Assembly (NCBI RefSeq): GCF_017498485.1 | Contig: NZ_CP071795.1 | Coordinates: forward strand, 1 to 64,000 | DNA: 64,000 nucleotides | Direction of reading: 5' to 3' | Source of the DNA: Polaribacter batillariae | GTDB taxonomy: Bacteria; Bacteroidota; Bacteroidia; Flavobacteriales; Flavobacteriaceae | Shown here: one piece after another, positions 34,957 to 45,116 of the stretch | How positions within the stretch are numbered: the first letter of the stretch is position 1 | Layout: every line of letters starts with the position of its first letter | Program-made: the position numbers and the translations under genes | The notes under the pieces: model-generated | What the model was told of the DNA's origin: nothing | Database searches by the model: none | Seen by the model: the letters and a program-made list of their open reading frames with translations, nothing else

Positions 34957-37168
34957 TATTTTTTGATGAATTTAGAACTATAAATAGTGTTATTTATATT
35001 GAATTTTATAAAATATACTCCATTACTTAGAGTAGAAACATCTATCTTATTTTCAGTTTTTTTTACAGTGATTATTTTTTACCTAAATAATTAAATATTG
35101 TCATGTTTTTAATGTTAATATTATTTTTATTTTCCATAAATAAAGTTGAATCAGCTGGATTAGGATATAAATAAATTCCATTTTCTAAAAACGATGCTAC
35201 ATTTAAAATTGCACTATGTGTTCCAATGCCATCTACAGTATCTTTTGGTAAAATATCCCATTCGTTATCAAGATCAAAAGCAGTATTTGGTTGTACCACT
35301 CCATTTTTTCTTCGTAACGTTTTATCTTTTCCAAAATTTCCACCTCCACTATTATAGGTTCCAACAATATCTATTAAAACATCGTTTTTAAATAACCCTA
35401 TAGGATCATCACCATTAAAGTTTATTGGTGCACCAAAATTTGTTTCACTTGCATTTGGTTGAATAAAATCTGCTTTAGAAATTAAAAAGTCTCCTGCTAT
35501 GGCTACATTAGGGTCACTTGAAGAAGAGCTAAATTCTGCACCACCATTTACAATAACATACACCATTTTAGATTTTATAATGCCAGAAAGTTTTAGTTCG
35601 TTTTCCCAATCATCTCTTGCGTCTTTACCTCCATTTTTTTGTCTTTTTAAACTATATGCACTCAAATCGATATCATTTGAAGTTACGTTTACTATTTCCA
35701 CAGCCTTATTATTAGAAGAACCTTCTACATATTCAGAGAAAAATAATTCATTGGCAGTAGTTGTAGAACCATCTGTAGTCGTTGCATTTACAGCTGTACT
35801 TAAAGGAGATGTATTGTTTACAGCATCTTTTGCTGAAATTTGTACAGCATAAGTTGTAGAAACAGAAAGATTTGTAACAGTATATGTTAGTTCTTGTGTT
35901 GAAGCTAAAAAACTTCCATCTATAAAAACGTTATAACTTGTAACTGCTGTATTGTCTGTAGCAGCATTCCAAGAAGCTACAAAAGAAGTACCAGATTGAT
36001 TGCTTATAACAATGTTTGTAGGTGTAGATGGTGCTTCTGTATCTTCTAAAGTTGTGATGTTTATTGCTGCACTTTGAGCAGAGGTATTATTGGCAATATC
36101 TTTTGCTAACACCGTAAAAGAATAGTTTGTATTAGAGTTTAAGTTATTAATAGTTGTGGAAGTTTCAGTTGTGTTTTTAGATAAAATACCATTAACAAAG
36201 ATATCATAGCTAGTAGTTTTTATATTATCTGTTGAGGCTGTCCAAGAAACATCAACAGAAAAAGTGGTAATATTAGAAGCCGTTAAGTTGTTAGGTGTAG
36301 ATGGCGCTTCAGTATCTGAACTGGTGTAAATTCCCCAAGTGTCTTCTGCTTTTGGGCCTCCCCAAATTCTGGTAGCTAAAATAGGATTGTCTATAAACGG
36401 GTTTCTGTTTCCTTGCGCATACAGGTTTGCAGTGTTTTCATGATAGGTATTTCTTGCTTTTTCAAAATCGGAAACTGGATCTTCTACATTCCATTTTAAA
36501 AATAAATCGATCATATCATCTGGAGTAGAAGAGGAGCTACCTAAACCAACATTTGTAGGTAAACATCTGTTACCATAACGCAAATACATATACATAATCA
36601 TTCTTGCAACATCTCCTTTCCATTCGTCTCCTGGAAACCAACCGAATGAATTTGTACCATCTATTGGATCTATATAAGATTCTGTAGTGGCTCCAGAACT
36701 AGCACCAGAACCATCAGAAAAAAATCGGTTTCCTCTAGATGAATTTCTTTGAACGTCTGAAGGTCTTAAATGATGGGCATCTGAACCAGGACCAGCTTCT
36801 CCAAGATTTGGAGTTCCTAAAGAACGAGAAAAAATATGCTCTCTATTCCAATCTCCAGAACTTCCGCTAAAATCATTAATACCTCGAGTTCTGTTGTTTG
36901 TAATATCTGTATCTGTTCCGTTTTCCCAACCATAAACTAACAAAACCTCTTGAGGATTTGTTGGATTTACATCTGTTGCTTGTGAAGCATTCCAGATTTG
37001 ATCATAAAATAAAAATTGAGTGTGTGTAGCAATAATTTTAGTGGCTAGCTCTTCTTTTAGAGTAACACCAGTTAGGTTTAAATTTACATCTGAATAATAA
37101 CTTTCTTGAGAGAAAATTAAGGAAGTAAAAAATAGAAATGCAAAAAAAGGAATGACTTTACGAATCAT
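34956..37168 (-). pseudogene. Second endonuclease I, multidomain, with frameshifted T9SS sorting domain
   Basis: The open frame ends at 35072 (698 aa). It has a signal peptide, an endonuclease I domain (NREHIFSRSL, SDAHHLRPSDVQRNSSRGNRFF), two fibronectin type III domains (about 283-375 and 378-466), a lamin-tail-like domain (about 475-605) and the beginning of a sorting domain (YLYPNPADSTLFME). The frame stops at FNYLGKK in a run of six A residues (35075-35080). One extra A would continue IITVKKTENKIDVSTLSNG and VYFIKFNINNTIYSSKFIKK, the missing sorting-domain end, to a TAA overlapping the next ATG. So the gene is a recent frameshift, a sequencing error, or a slippery-run switch. Without the domain end, T9SS export would probably fail. 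Confidence 0.85.
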
Positions 37169-37243
37169 AGGTTAAATGAATAAATTAAAAATATAATATT
37201 TCCTTTTCAACAATAAAACGTTATAGCTAGCAATGTTATAAAA

Positions 37244-38455
37244 TTATTTTCTTTCTAAAAGCGCCATGTAAAATCCATCGAAACAAGAGATATGTGCCAA
37301 CACTTTTTTGTCGGAAATAAAGGTAAACTTTTTTCCAGCTTCCGATGTTAAGAAATTATGAACTTGGTCTTGATTTTCTGACGGTAATATAGAGCAGGTT
37401 GCATATACCATTTTTCCTCCAGGTTTTACCATTTTAGAATATTGTTGCAAAACTTCTTGCTGTACTTTTTTAATATTATCTATAAATTCTGGTTGTAATT
37501 TCCATTTAGAATCTGGGTTTCTGCGAATAACCCCTAAACCAGAACAGGGTGCGTCTATTAAGACCCTATCTGCTTTTTCATGTAATTTTTTTATGGGTTT
37601 GGTAGAATCAATTACACGCATTACAATGTTATGTGCTTTATTTCTTTTGGCTCTTACCTTTAGTTTACGAAGTTTGCTTTCGTAAATATCCATGGCAATA
37701 ATTTGCCCTTTATTTTCCATTAATGCAGCTAAATGCAATGTTTTGCCACCAGCTCCAGCACAGGTATCTACCACTTTCATGCCCGGTTTTACATCTAAGT
37801 ACGCTGCCACTAATTGAGAGGAAGCATCTTGTACTTCGAAAAAACCATTATGAAAAGCTTCCGTTTTAAATACGTTGGCTCTTTCTGGAAGTAATAAAGC
37901 ATCTGGATGATTGGGTACAAATTCGGTATCTATATTTTCAGATTTTAACTTCTTTTGAAGTGCTTGTTTCGTGATATTTAAAGTATTGGTTCTTAAAATT
38001 ACCTTTGCTTGTTCGTTTAAAGCAGCAATTTCTTTTGTCCAAATTTCTTCTCCTAATTCGGCAACACAAAGTTCGTCCATCCAATCTGGAATAGATTCTC
38101 TATATTTTCTTATTTTAGATAATTCAGCAAAACGTCCTTTAATTCTTCTTTCTGGAACATCGCCAATTTGATTCCAATCTGGCAAGGCAATGCCTCTTAA
38201 AATACACCAAACAGAAAATAATCTCCAAATATTATCTCTATCATAAGGTACTTTTACTTCTGCAATTTCTGCATACAAACGATTCCAACGAACAATGTCG
38301 TAAATGGTTTCTGCAACAAATTTACGATCTCTTGCTCCCCAACGTTTGTCTCTTTTTAAGGCTTTTTCTACAGCTTTATCTGCATAAACACCTTCGTTAA
38401 ATATATCTCTAATACTGTCGATAACAGCAAATGTTAAGTTTCTGTGTAATCTCAT
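37244..38455 (-). CDS. RsmB/NOP2-family RNA cytosine-C5 methyltransferase
   Basis: The 403-aa protein has an N-terminal helical NusB-like part (about 1-140) and a SAM-binding domain with VDTCAGAGGKTLHLAALM, then DAPCSGLGVIRRNPD and VYATCSILPSEN. The two cysteines in PCSG and TCSI are the paired catalytic residues of the family. It most likely methylates a cytosine of rRNA or tRNA; the target cannot be told from sequence. It lies downstream of the endonuclease genes with its own start, and is divergent from recG by 78 bases. Confidence 0.9.
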   Translation of the reverse strand: MRLHRNLTFAVIDSIRDIFNEGVYADKAVEKALKRDKRWGARDRKFVAETIYDIVRWNRLYAEIAEVKVPYDRDNIWRLFSVWCILRGIALPDWNQIGDVPERRIKGRFAELSKIRKYRESIPDWMDELCVAELGEEIWTKEIAALNEQAKVILRTNTLNITKQALQKKLKSENIDTEFVPNHPDALLLPERANVFKTEAFHNGFFEVQDASSQLVAAYLDVKPGMKVVDTCAGAGGKTLHLAALMENKGQIIAMDIYESKLRKLKVRAKRNKAHNIVMRVIDSTKPIKKLHEKADRVLIDAPCSGLGVIRRNPDSKWKLQPEFIDNIKKVQQEVLQQYSKMVKPGGKMVYATCSILPSENQDQVHNFLTSEAGKKFTFISDKKVLAHISCFDGFYMALLERK

Positions 38456-38533
38456 TTTTCAATTATAAATCGGGTGCAAAGATACATGAAATAAAAGGTA
38501 TTTTGTATTTTCGTTTTTACAAACCTGTTAAAG

Positions 38534-40630
38534 TTGAATTTAAATTATCCAATTACATACATTAAAGGAATTAGCGTACAAAGAGCAGCCCTTTTGCATG
38601 CAGAATTGGGTATAAAAACCTGTAACGATTTATTAAATTTCTTTCCTTTTAGATATATAGATAAAACACAGTTTTATGCGATAAAAGATCTGCACCCCAA
38701 TTCTTCAGAAGTTCAAATTGTTGGTAAAGTTACACGTGTAAAATCTGTTGCTCAAAAAAGAGGAAGTAGGCTAGTGGCAACGTTTCAAGACGCTACTGGA
38801 ACTATGGAATTGGTTTGGTTTAAAGGACAAAAATGGATTAAAGATTCGCTCAAGATAAACGAGCCTTATGTGGTGTATGGAAAATTAAATCATTACAATG
38901 GCAATTTTAGCATTCCACATCCAGAAATGGAATTGGTTACAGAATACAAAAAAAAATTGCAGGCCAAAATGCAACCTGTGTATCCATCTACAGAAAAACT
39001 AACAAATTCTGGGGTTTCTAATAAACTAATGCGCAATTATATTCAGAATTTATTGCAACAAGTTTATGATGGCATTCAAGAAAGTTTATCGATAGAGATT
39101 ATAAATGATTTTAAGTTGATGTCTAAACGTGATGCCTTGCTAAATGTGCATTTTCCTAAAAGTCAAGAAAATTTAGCAAAAGCACAAAACAGACTAAAAT
39201 TTGAAGAATTGTTTTTTATTCAATTGCAATTATTGCGTAAGAAACTCATCAATAAAACAAAAAACAAAGGATTTGTGTTCGAAAATGTGGGCGAAGTTTT
39301 CAATCGATTTTATAAAGAAAAATTACCATTTGAATTAACGAATGCCCAAAAAAGGGTTGTAAAAGAAATACGTAATGATGTTTCTACTGGCGCCCATATG
39401 AATCGTCTTTTACAAGGAGATGTGGGTTCAGGAAAAACAATAGTCGCTTTATTAACCATGCTTTTAGCCATTGATAATGGTTTTCAAGCCACCATTATGG
39501 CACCAACAGAAATATTGGCAAATCAGCATTTTACAGCAGTTTCCGAACTTTTAATAGGAATGAATATTAAGGTTGATATTTTAACAGGTTCCGTAAAAAC
39601 AAAAAAACGAAGAGAAATTCATGCGAGTTTAGAAGATGGAAGTTTGCACATTTTAGTAGGAACACATGCCTTACTAGAAGATAAAGTAAAATTTAAAAAT
39701 TTAGGAATCGCTATTATTGATGAACAACACAGGTTTGGTGTCGCTCAAAGAGCAAAATTGTGGACAAAAAATATATTGCCTCCACACATTTTAGTAATGA
39801 CAGCCACACCCATTCCAAGAACTTTGGCAATGTCTGTTTATGGCGATTTAGATATTTCTGTAATAGACGAATTGCCACCAGGAAGAAAAGAAGTAAAAAC
39901 CGTACATCGTTTTGATAGCAATAGATTGTCGGTTTTTAAATTTATGAAAGACGAAATTGCAAAAGGGAGGCAAGTGTATATTGTATATCCTCTTATAGAA
40001 GAATCTGAAGCCATGGATTATAAAGATTTAATGGATGGTTATGAGAGTGTTTCTAGAGAATTTCCCTCGCCCAAATATCAAATTAGCATTGTGCATGGAA
40101 AAATGAAACCTGCAGACAAAGATTTTGAAATGCAACGCTTTGTAAATGGCGAAACACAAATTATGGTCGCAACTACTGTAATTGAAGTGGGGGTAAATGT
40201 ACCCAATGCAAGTGTTATGATTATTGAAAGTGCAGAACGTTTTGGACTGTCTCAATTACACCAATTAAGAGGAAGAGTAGGTAGAGGAGCAGACCAAAGT
40301 TATTGTATTTTATTATCGAGTTATAAATTATCTGAAGAAGGAAAAACAAGACTAAAAACGATGGTAGAAACCACAGACGGATTTAAAATTGCAGAAGTAG
40401 ATTTAAAACTACGGGGTCCTGGAAATTTGATGGGCACACAACAAAGTGGAGTTTTAAATTTAAAAATTGCAGATGTGGTAAAAGATTCTAAAATATTAGT
40501 AGCTGCCAGAAATACAGCGATTTCAATATTACAAGAAGATGGTAATTTGTCTCAAGAAAAAAACTTACCGATAAAACAAGCCTATATAAAAATGACCAAA
40601 TCGTCTAAGATTTGGTCTAATATAAGTTAA
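38534..40630 (+). CDS. recG: ATP-dependent DNA helicase RecG
   Basis: RecG remodels stalled replication forks and branch-migrates junctions. The 698-aa protein shows an N-terminal wedge/OB region (about 60-150), Walker A GDVGSGKT with the preceding RLLQG, IIDEQHRFGVAQRA (DEQH box), VMTATPIPRTLAM, and the C-terminal helicase half with TTVIEVGVNVPNASVMII and QLRGRVGRG. The length is normal. The start is TTG, after an A/T-rich leader, and there is no usable ATG near it. Confidence 0.97.
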   Translation: MNLNYPITYIKGISVQRAALLHAELGIKTCNDLLNFFPFRYIDKTQFYAIKDLHPNSSEVQIVGKVTRVKSVAQKRGSRLVATFQDATGTMELVWFKGQKWIKDSLKINEPYVVYGKLNHYNGNFSIPHPEMELVTEYKKKLQAKMQPVYPSTEKLTNSGVSNKLMRNYIQNLLQQVYDGIQESLSIEIINDFKLMSKRDALLNVHFPKSQENLAKAQNRLKFEELFFIQLQLLRKKLINKTKNKGFVFENVGEVFNRFYKEKLPFELTNAQKRVVKEIRNDVSTGAHMNRLLQGDVGSGKTIVALLTMLLAIDNGFQATIMAPTEILANQHFTAVSELLIGMNIKVDILTGSVKTKKRREIHASLEDGSLHILVGTHALLEDKVKFKNLGIAIIDEQHRFGVAQRAKLWTKNILPPHILVMTATPIPRTLAMSVYGDLDISVIDELPPGRKEVKTVHRFDSNRLSVFKFMKDEIAKGRQVYIVYPLIEESEAMDYKDLMDGYESVSREFPSPKYQISIVHGKMKPADKDFEMQRFVNGETQIMVATTVIEVGVNVPNASVMIIESAERFGLSQLHQLRGRVGRGADQSYCILLSSYKLSEEGKTRLKTMVETTDGFKIAEVDLKLRGPGNLMGTQQSGVLNLKIADVVKDSKILVAARNTAISILQEDGNLSQEKNLPIKQAYIKMTKSSKIWSNIS

Positions 40631-40641
40631 TGGCAATACAA

Positions 40642-40938
40642 TTAATCTTGCCAAGGTTTGTAATTTTTTGCTTTTGGACCTGTTACTTTTCTAATTTTAG
40701 TATTTCTAGCCAATACGATTTTAGTATCAGATTTTTTACGTTCCCAAATTTTTAAATTTTTAGCTTCTGGACCTTTTAAATTTACATGTTTAAATGTATT
40801 TAATGTAATTACAGTAGATGCTTTTTTATGCTCCCAGTATTTATAATTTTTAGCTTCTGCCCCTAAAACTCTTTTTTTGTTTTGTGCAATTGTTTGAAAT
40901 CCAATAAAAACTGCTACAATAAATAATAACTTTTTCAT
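40642..40938 (-). CDS. Small secreted protein with three GxxAKNxxxW repeats
   Basis: I do not recognise this 98-aa protein. It has a signal peptide (MKKLLFIVAVFIGFQTIAQ). The mature part contains three copies of a motif about 30 residues apart: GAEAKNYKYWEHKK (26-39), GPEAKNLKIWERKK (56-69) and GPKAKNYKPW (87-96). The protein is strongly basic. It is a single gene convergent with recG, 11 bases from its stop. Function is unknown; binding of an acidic polymer would fit the charge but is speculation. Confidence 0.7.
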   Translation of the reverse strand: MKKLLFIVAVFIGFQTIAQNKKRVLGAEAKNYKYWEHKKASTVITLNTFKHVNLKGPEAKNLKIWERKKSDTKIVLARNTKIRKVTGPKAKNYKPWQD

Positions 40939-41332
40939 ATAAGTAATGCTTTAAAATAACCTTGAAACAAAAATAAATAAAATTATTTTTTTATTTGTTA
41001 ATAATTTCTGAAATTGATAATAAAAAAAGCCTTTAAATGATAAAATGCAATTTTATGCATGATTATTAAAGAATACAATATTTATAGAGCAAAAAGAAGC
41101 TGTCTCGAAAGTATTAATATTTATCATTTCGACTATATTTTGTCATTTCTACAGTAATTTTGTCATTTCGACTGTAATGGAGAAATCTTATTTATTGAAT
41201 TTCAGCATTTTACATTTTTCAATAACTTCGTTAGCTACTTTCAATCAAAATATATTTTGATTTTAGTAATGCTCAAAAATGACAGTTACATTTACTTTTG
41301 TGACAGTTTCTTCTATGTTTTAAGAAAAGATA
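40939..41332. other. Gap holding a MITE-like element
   Basis: About 220 of these 394 bases are the 41093-41312 element. The remaining part at 40939-41092 is AT-rich and shows no gene. Confidence 0.7.
41093..41312. mobile_element. MITE-like element, copy 2 (internally expanded)
   Basis: It starts AAAGAAGCTGTC and ends GACAGTTTCTT, imperfect inverted repeats, and shares the core TTTCAATCAAAATATATTTT and TAGTAATGCTC with the other copies. It is about 220 bp instead of 180 because GTCATTTCGACTG-like units are present three times. No coding capacity. Confidence 0.7.
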
Positions 41333-42382
41333 TTATTTCGAAGTTTCTTTTACTTCAGCTTTGTCTGCAACAATTCTATTTTCCATATTTGCAACTTCCC
41401 AAGCAGTATAGAAAACCAAACGTGTTCTGTTTTCTAACAACTCGTAATTAATTTTATCTGGAGTATCTGTAGGTCTGTGATAATCTGCATGCGTTCCATT
41501 AAAATAAAAAATAACGGGCACATTGTTTTTTGCAAAGTTGTAATGGTCTGATCTATAGTAAAATCTATTAGGATCATTTTCATCGTTATATTTATAGTCT
41601 AAATTAATATTCGTATATTTTTTATTTACTGCTTCAGAAATGTTGTGTAACTCTGTACTTAACTTATCTGAACCAATTAAATATACATAATTTGGGTCTG
41701 CTTTATGCCTATCGTCAATTCTACCAATCATATCTATATTCAAATCACAAACGGTGTTTGCTAATGGAAAAATAGGATCTACATCTGTATAATATTTAGA
41801 GCCTAACAAGCCTTTTTCTTCACCAGTTACGTGTAAAAATAAAATAGAACGTTTTGGGCCTTTTCCTGCTTTTTTCGCCAGTTGAAAAGCTTGTGCAATT
41901 TCTAAAATGGCTACAGTTCCAGAACCATCATCATCTGCACCATTATAAATTTCTTCTTTTTTAATTCCTTCGTGATCTAAATGTGCAGAAATTACAACAA
42001 TTTCATCGGGTTTTTCGCTTCCTTTTATAAAAGCAACCACGTTTTCAGAGTCTTTTAATGGAGTTCTTCTGTTGCGCTTGTTTAAAAAATCTGCAGGTAC
42101 TTCTTGAAAATAATCATCGCCACCTAAAGGAGAAGCAATGCCTTCTGAAACATAGAAATTTTTTAAATATTCTACCGCTTTTTTCTGCCCAGGTTCACCA
42201 GTTTCTCTACCTTCAAATTCGTCTGAAGCATAAACAAATAAGTGTTTTCCTAAATCTTTTGCTGTAATGCTTTTTGCATATTTTGCAGCCTGATCTACGT
42301 TTGCATCTTCATTAGATGCATTTTTACTAGAACTACAAGCCATAAAAGCGACTGCACTAGCAACATAAAGTATTTTTCTCAT
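41333..42382 (-). CDS. M28-family zinc aminopeptidase, lipoprotein
   Basis: The 349-aa protein starts MRKILYVASAVAFMACSSSK, a lipoprotein signal with the Cys16 lipobox, so it is anchored to a membrane outside the cytoplasm. The zinc-site motifs of M28 peptidases are complete: SAHLDHEG, NGADDDGSGTVAILE, HVTGEEKGLLGS, NIDMIGR and a late THADYHRPTDTPDKI. It probably trims peptides in the periplasm or at the cell surface. It is a single gene; its ATG is 69 bases before the end of the ABC ATPase gene. Confidence 0.93.
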   Translation of the reverse strand: MRKILYVASAVAFMACSSSKNASNEDANVDQAAKYAKSITAKDLGKHLFVYASDEFEGRETGEPGQKKAVEYLKNFYVSEGIASPLGGDDYFQEVPADFLNKRNRRTPLKDSENVVAFIKGSEKPDEIVVISAHLDHEGIKKEEIYNGADDDGSGTVAILEIAQAFQLAKKAGKGPKRSILFLHVTGEEKGLLGSKYYTDVDPIFPLANTVCDLNIDMIGRIDDRHKADPNYVYLIGSDKLSTELHNISEAVNKKYTNINLDYKYNDENDPNRFYYRSDHYNFAKNNVPVIFYFNGTHADYHRPTDTPDKINYELLENRTRLVFYTAWEVANMENRIVADKAEVKETSK

Positions 42383-42451
42383 CGATTAAAAAAGTATTTT
42401 GTTTGTTGTTATAAGTAACCAAATGTAACAAAAGTTACAAGCGTTTCAAAA

Positions 42452-43249
42452 TTAATTTTTGTTGATGACAAACTGTTGTAACGTTTTGTTAAAATTTATG
42501 ATATTTTTAGGAAACAAATCGTCAAAAGCATTCATTTTTATCAATTCTAAAGAAGTACCAGAGAAAATGGTATTTTCTGTTAATAGAATAATATCGTCTG
42601 ATAATTGAATTGCCAAATTAACTTCGTGTGTAGAAATTAAGATGGTTTTCGAGGTCTCTGCGACCAATTTCTGTAAAAGTGAAAATATTTTTAGTGTATG
42701 GTGCATGTCTAAATGCGCAGTGGGCTCATCTAAAATAATAATTGGGGTGTCTTGTGCCAATGCTCTGGCAATTAAAACGCGTTGCAATTGCCCATCACTT
42801 AACTCGTAAAAACGGTTGTTTTTTAAATGTTTTATTTCTGTTTGTTCGATTGCAAGATTTACTTTTTCGATATCTTCTTTAGAGAGTTTATCAATCCAAT
42901 TCGTGTAGGGTTGTCTGCCAAGTGCAATTAACTCAAAAACAGTTAATTGGCTTTCTGGTAAATGCTCTGTGAGCACCAAACTTAATTTTGTAGAAAGTTC
43001 TTTTTCGGTATAATTATTTAAATTTTTATTCTCTAGAATTACATTGCCATCAAGTGGTTTTTGAACCTTAGAAATGGTTCTTAATAAGGTCGATTTTCCA
43101 ATACCATTTTTACCCAAAACACTAATTAGTTTTCCTTTTTTGATGGATAAATTCACGTCAGAAAAAACAATTTTCGCTTGTTTTTTTTGTTGATAACCAA
43201 TTGTTAGATTTTCGGTTTTTAGGATGATATTTTTATATGTATGTTCGAT
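42452..43249 (-). CDS. FecE/BtuD-type ABC ATPase with probable ATC start
   Basis: The ATPase has Walker A GKNGIGKST, Q loop region LVLTEHLPE, signature LSDGQLQRV, Walker B PIIILDEPTAHLD and switch ISTHEV. It energises import of a siderophore, haem or cobalamin with the permease encoded just upstream. The first standard start codon in frame is GTG at 43156, but the preceding codons read KNIILKTENLTIGYQ, the normal N-terminus of this family. No ATG, GTG or TTG occurs back to the stop codon; an ATC at 43249 gives EHTYKNIILK. Either ATC is used, or the original start was lost, leaving a truncated protein. Confidence 0.8.
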   Translation of the reverse strand: MEHTYKNIILKTENLTIGYQQKKQAKIVFSDVNLSIKKGKLISVLGKNGIGKSTLLRTISKVQKPLDGNVILENKNLNNYTEKELSTKLSLVLTEHLPESQLTVFELIALGRQPYTNWIDKLSKEDIEKVNLAIEQTEIKHLKNNRFYELSDGQLQRVLIARALAQDTPIIILDEPTAHLDMHHTLKIFSLLQKLVAETSKTILISTHEVNLAIQLSDDIILLTENTIFSGTSLELIKMNAFDDLFPKNIINFNKTLQQFVINKN

Positions 43250-43345
43250 TTTTTATAAATTTAGCTTCAGAGTTTCAAATTCGACTTTATATTGTATTAT
43301 TCACAAACGAGCTCTTTTTTCTTTTTTTTGAAAACATTTAAGAGG

Positions 43346-44374
43346 CTACACAAATAGCTTCTTTTTTCGAATTAGCAACCAAATAACCACAGGTGCACCA
43401 AAAAGTGATGTAATTGCGTTTATTGGCAGCGTAAATTCACTCGTTGGTAATTGAGCTATTCCATCGCAAATTAGCAAAATAATTGCACCTAAAATAGCAA
43501 CTGCTGGTAATAATATTTTATGATTAGAGGTAGAAAACAACATTCTTGCAATATGAGGAACCGCCAAACCAACAAAAGCAATAGGTCCAGAAAAAGCCGT
43601 AATAACTCCTGTTAAAAGACTTGTAACCAGTAATATAATGTTTCTGCTTTTTTTTATATTGATTCCTAAACTTTTCGCATAATTTTCTCCTAACAAAAAA
43701 CTATTTAAAGGTTTAACGATTGAAATGGTTCCTAACAATCCAAGAAAATAAATACTCCCAAAAACAAGAATTTCGTTCCAAGAAAGATTTCCTAAACTAC
43801 CAAAGCTCCAAAATAAATATTGTTGAATTTTTGCAGCTTCACTAAAATAAGCTAAAACGCTAATAATTGCAGAGGTTAAACTACCAAACATCAATCCAAT
43901 AATTAAAATAGACATGGTATTTCGAACTCTATTTGCAGCAATAATTACAGCAGATAAAACCAAAAAAGCTCCTAAACTTGCAGCAATTGGTAAAGACCAA
44001 TTAGAGATTGAGTTGGTTAAGAAAAAGCCACCAAATAACGACGAACCTAAAATAAGCAATGCAACTCCCAAACTTGCACCAGAAGAAATTCCTAAAACAA
44101 AAGGGCCTGCCAATGGATTTCTAAACAATGTTTGCATTAATAAACCACAAATAGAAAGGCCAGAACCTACCAAAATAGCAGTTATTGCTTTTGGTAATCT
44201 AAATTGTAAAATAATGGTTTGCCAACTCTCTTTGGTGGCAATGCCACCAGATAATGCATTAAAAATGTCTTTAAAAGGAATGGAAACAGAGCCTGAACTT
44301 ATGTTTACAAAAAACAAAACCATCAATAAAATAGATAGAAAAATAAAATGTTTTTTGAATGATTTTTGTTTCAT
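43346..44374 (-). CDS. FecCD-type ABC importer permease
   Basis: The 342-aa inner-membrane protein has about ten hydrophobic helices and the family motifs LPKAITAILVGSGLSICGLLMQTLFRNPLAGPFVLGISSGA, GFVGLAVPH-like AFVGLAVPHIAR (about 255-266) and SLFGAPVVIWLLIR at the end. It forms the channel for a metal-chelate or vitamin B12 ABC importer with the ATPase gene located 96 bases downstream. No binding-protein or TonB-receptor gene is nearby, so the substrate is undetermined. A palindromic repeat lies just before its start. Confidence 0.9.
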   Translation of the reverse strand: MKQKSFKKHFIFLSILLMVLFFVNISSGSVSIPFKDIFNALSGGIATKESWQTIILQFRLPKAITAILVGSGLSICGLLMQTLFRNPLAGPFVLGISSGASLGVALLILGSSLFGGFFLTNSISNWSLPIAASLGAFLVLSAVIIAANRVRNTMSILIIGLMFGSLTSAIISVLAYFSEAAKIQQYLFWSFGSLGNLSWNEILVFGSIYFLGLLGTISIVKPLNSFLLGENYAKSLGINIKKSRNIILLVTSLLTGVITAFSGPIAFVGLAVPHIARMLFSTSNHKILLPAVAILGAIILLICDGIAQLPTSEFTLPINAITSLFGAPVVIWLLIRKKKLFV

Positions 44375-44390
44375 TTATAAAGTGTGTTCT

Positions 44391-44448
44391 TGTCTGGTCG
44401 AGCGCAGTCGAGACCTAATTTAACTTCTCGACGACGCTCGATGAGACA
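44391..44448. repeat. Palindromic repeat copy 2
   Basis: TGTCTGGTCGAGCGCAGTCG with its 3' counterpart GACGCTCGATGAGACA forms an imperfect hairpin. It is bounded by the rdgB end at 44449 and the permease start 16 bases away. Same family as 8.74 and 45.99 kb. Confidence 0.75.
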
Positions 44449-45027
44449 CTATTTATAATTAGTTAAAAAATCTACCAATTTACGAATTGCAATTCCTCTA
44501 TGAGAAATTTTATGTTTTTCTGCGGAACTCATCGTTGCAAAAGATTCGCTACAACCTTTTGGTTTAAATATGGGGTCGTAACCAAAACCTTTTTCACCTT
44601 GTTTTTGTGTTAAAATTTCTCCTTTGCAAATTCCTTCAAATAAAAATTGTTTACCATCTAAATTTAAACAAACAGCTGTTCTAAACTGTGCTTTTCTGTT
44701 TTTTTTGTTTTGTAATGCTAATAATAATTTTTGCATATTGTTTTCAGAATTAGTAGGTTCACCTGCAAAACGAGCTGAATAAACTCCTGGTTTTCCGTTT
44801 AAAATTTCAACTTCTAAACCTGTATCATCTGCAAAACAATTGTAGCCAAATGTATTGGTAATGTAATTGGCTTTTAATTTTGCATTTCCTTCTAAAGTAG
44901 TTTCAGTTTCATCCACTTCATCAAAACATTTAATGTCTTTTAAACTCAATAATTCTATTGAATTTGGAAGTATTTCTTGAACTTCTTTTAGTTTATTTAA
45001 GTTGTTTGTAGCAAAAACAAGTTTCAT
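44449..45027 (-). CDS. rdgB: XTP/dITP diphosphatase (HAM1/RdgB)
   Basis: The 192-aa enzyme hydrolyses non-canonical purine nucleoside triphosphates to monophosphates, cleaning the nucleotide pool. It shows MKLVFATNNLNKLKEVQEIL, FADDTGLEVEILNGKPGVYSARFAG, GEKGFGYDPIFKPKG and the final SSAEKHKISHRGIAIRKL, all of which are family signatures. The length is normal. A palindromic repeat directly follows its stop. Confidence 0.96.
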   Translation of the reverse strand: MKLVFATNNLNKLKEVQEILPNSIELLSLKDIKCFDEVDETETTLEGNAKLKANYITNTFGYNCFADDTGLEVEILNGKPGVYSARFAGEPTNSENNMQKLLLALQNKKNRKAQFRTAVCLNLDGKQFLFEGICKGEILTQKQGEKGFGYDPIFKPKGCSESFATMSSAEKHKISHRGIAIRKLVDFLTNYK

Positions 45028-45116
45028 AAATTACTTTATTAATTTCAACAAAAGTAATCAATTTTAAATGAGCTTTGCTCTTGAAATTTATGAATAATCA
45101 ATGGTATAAATAAACA

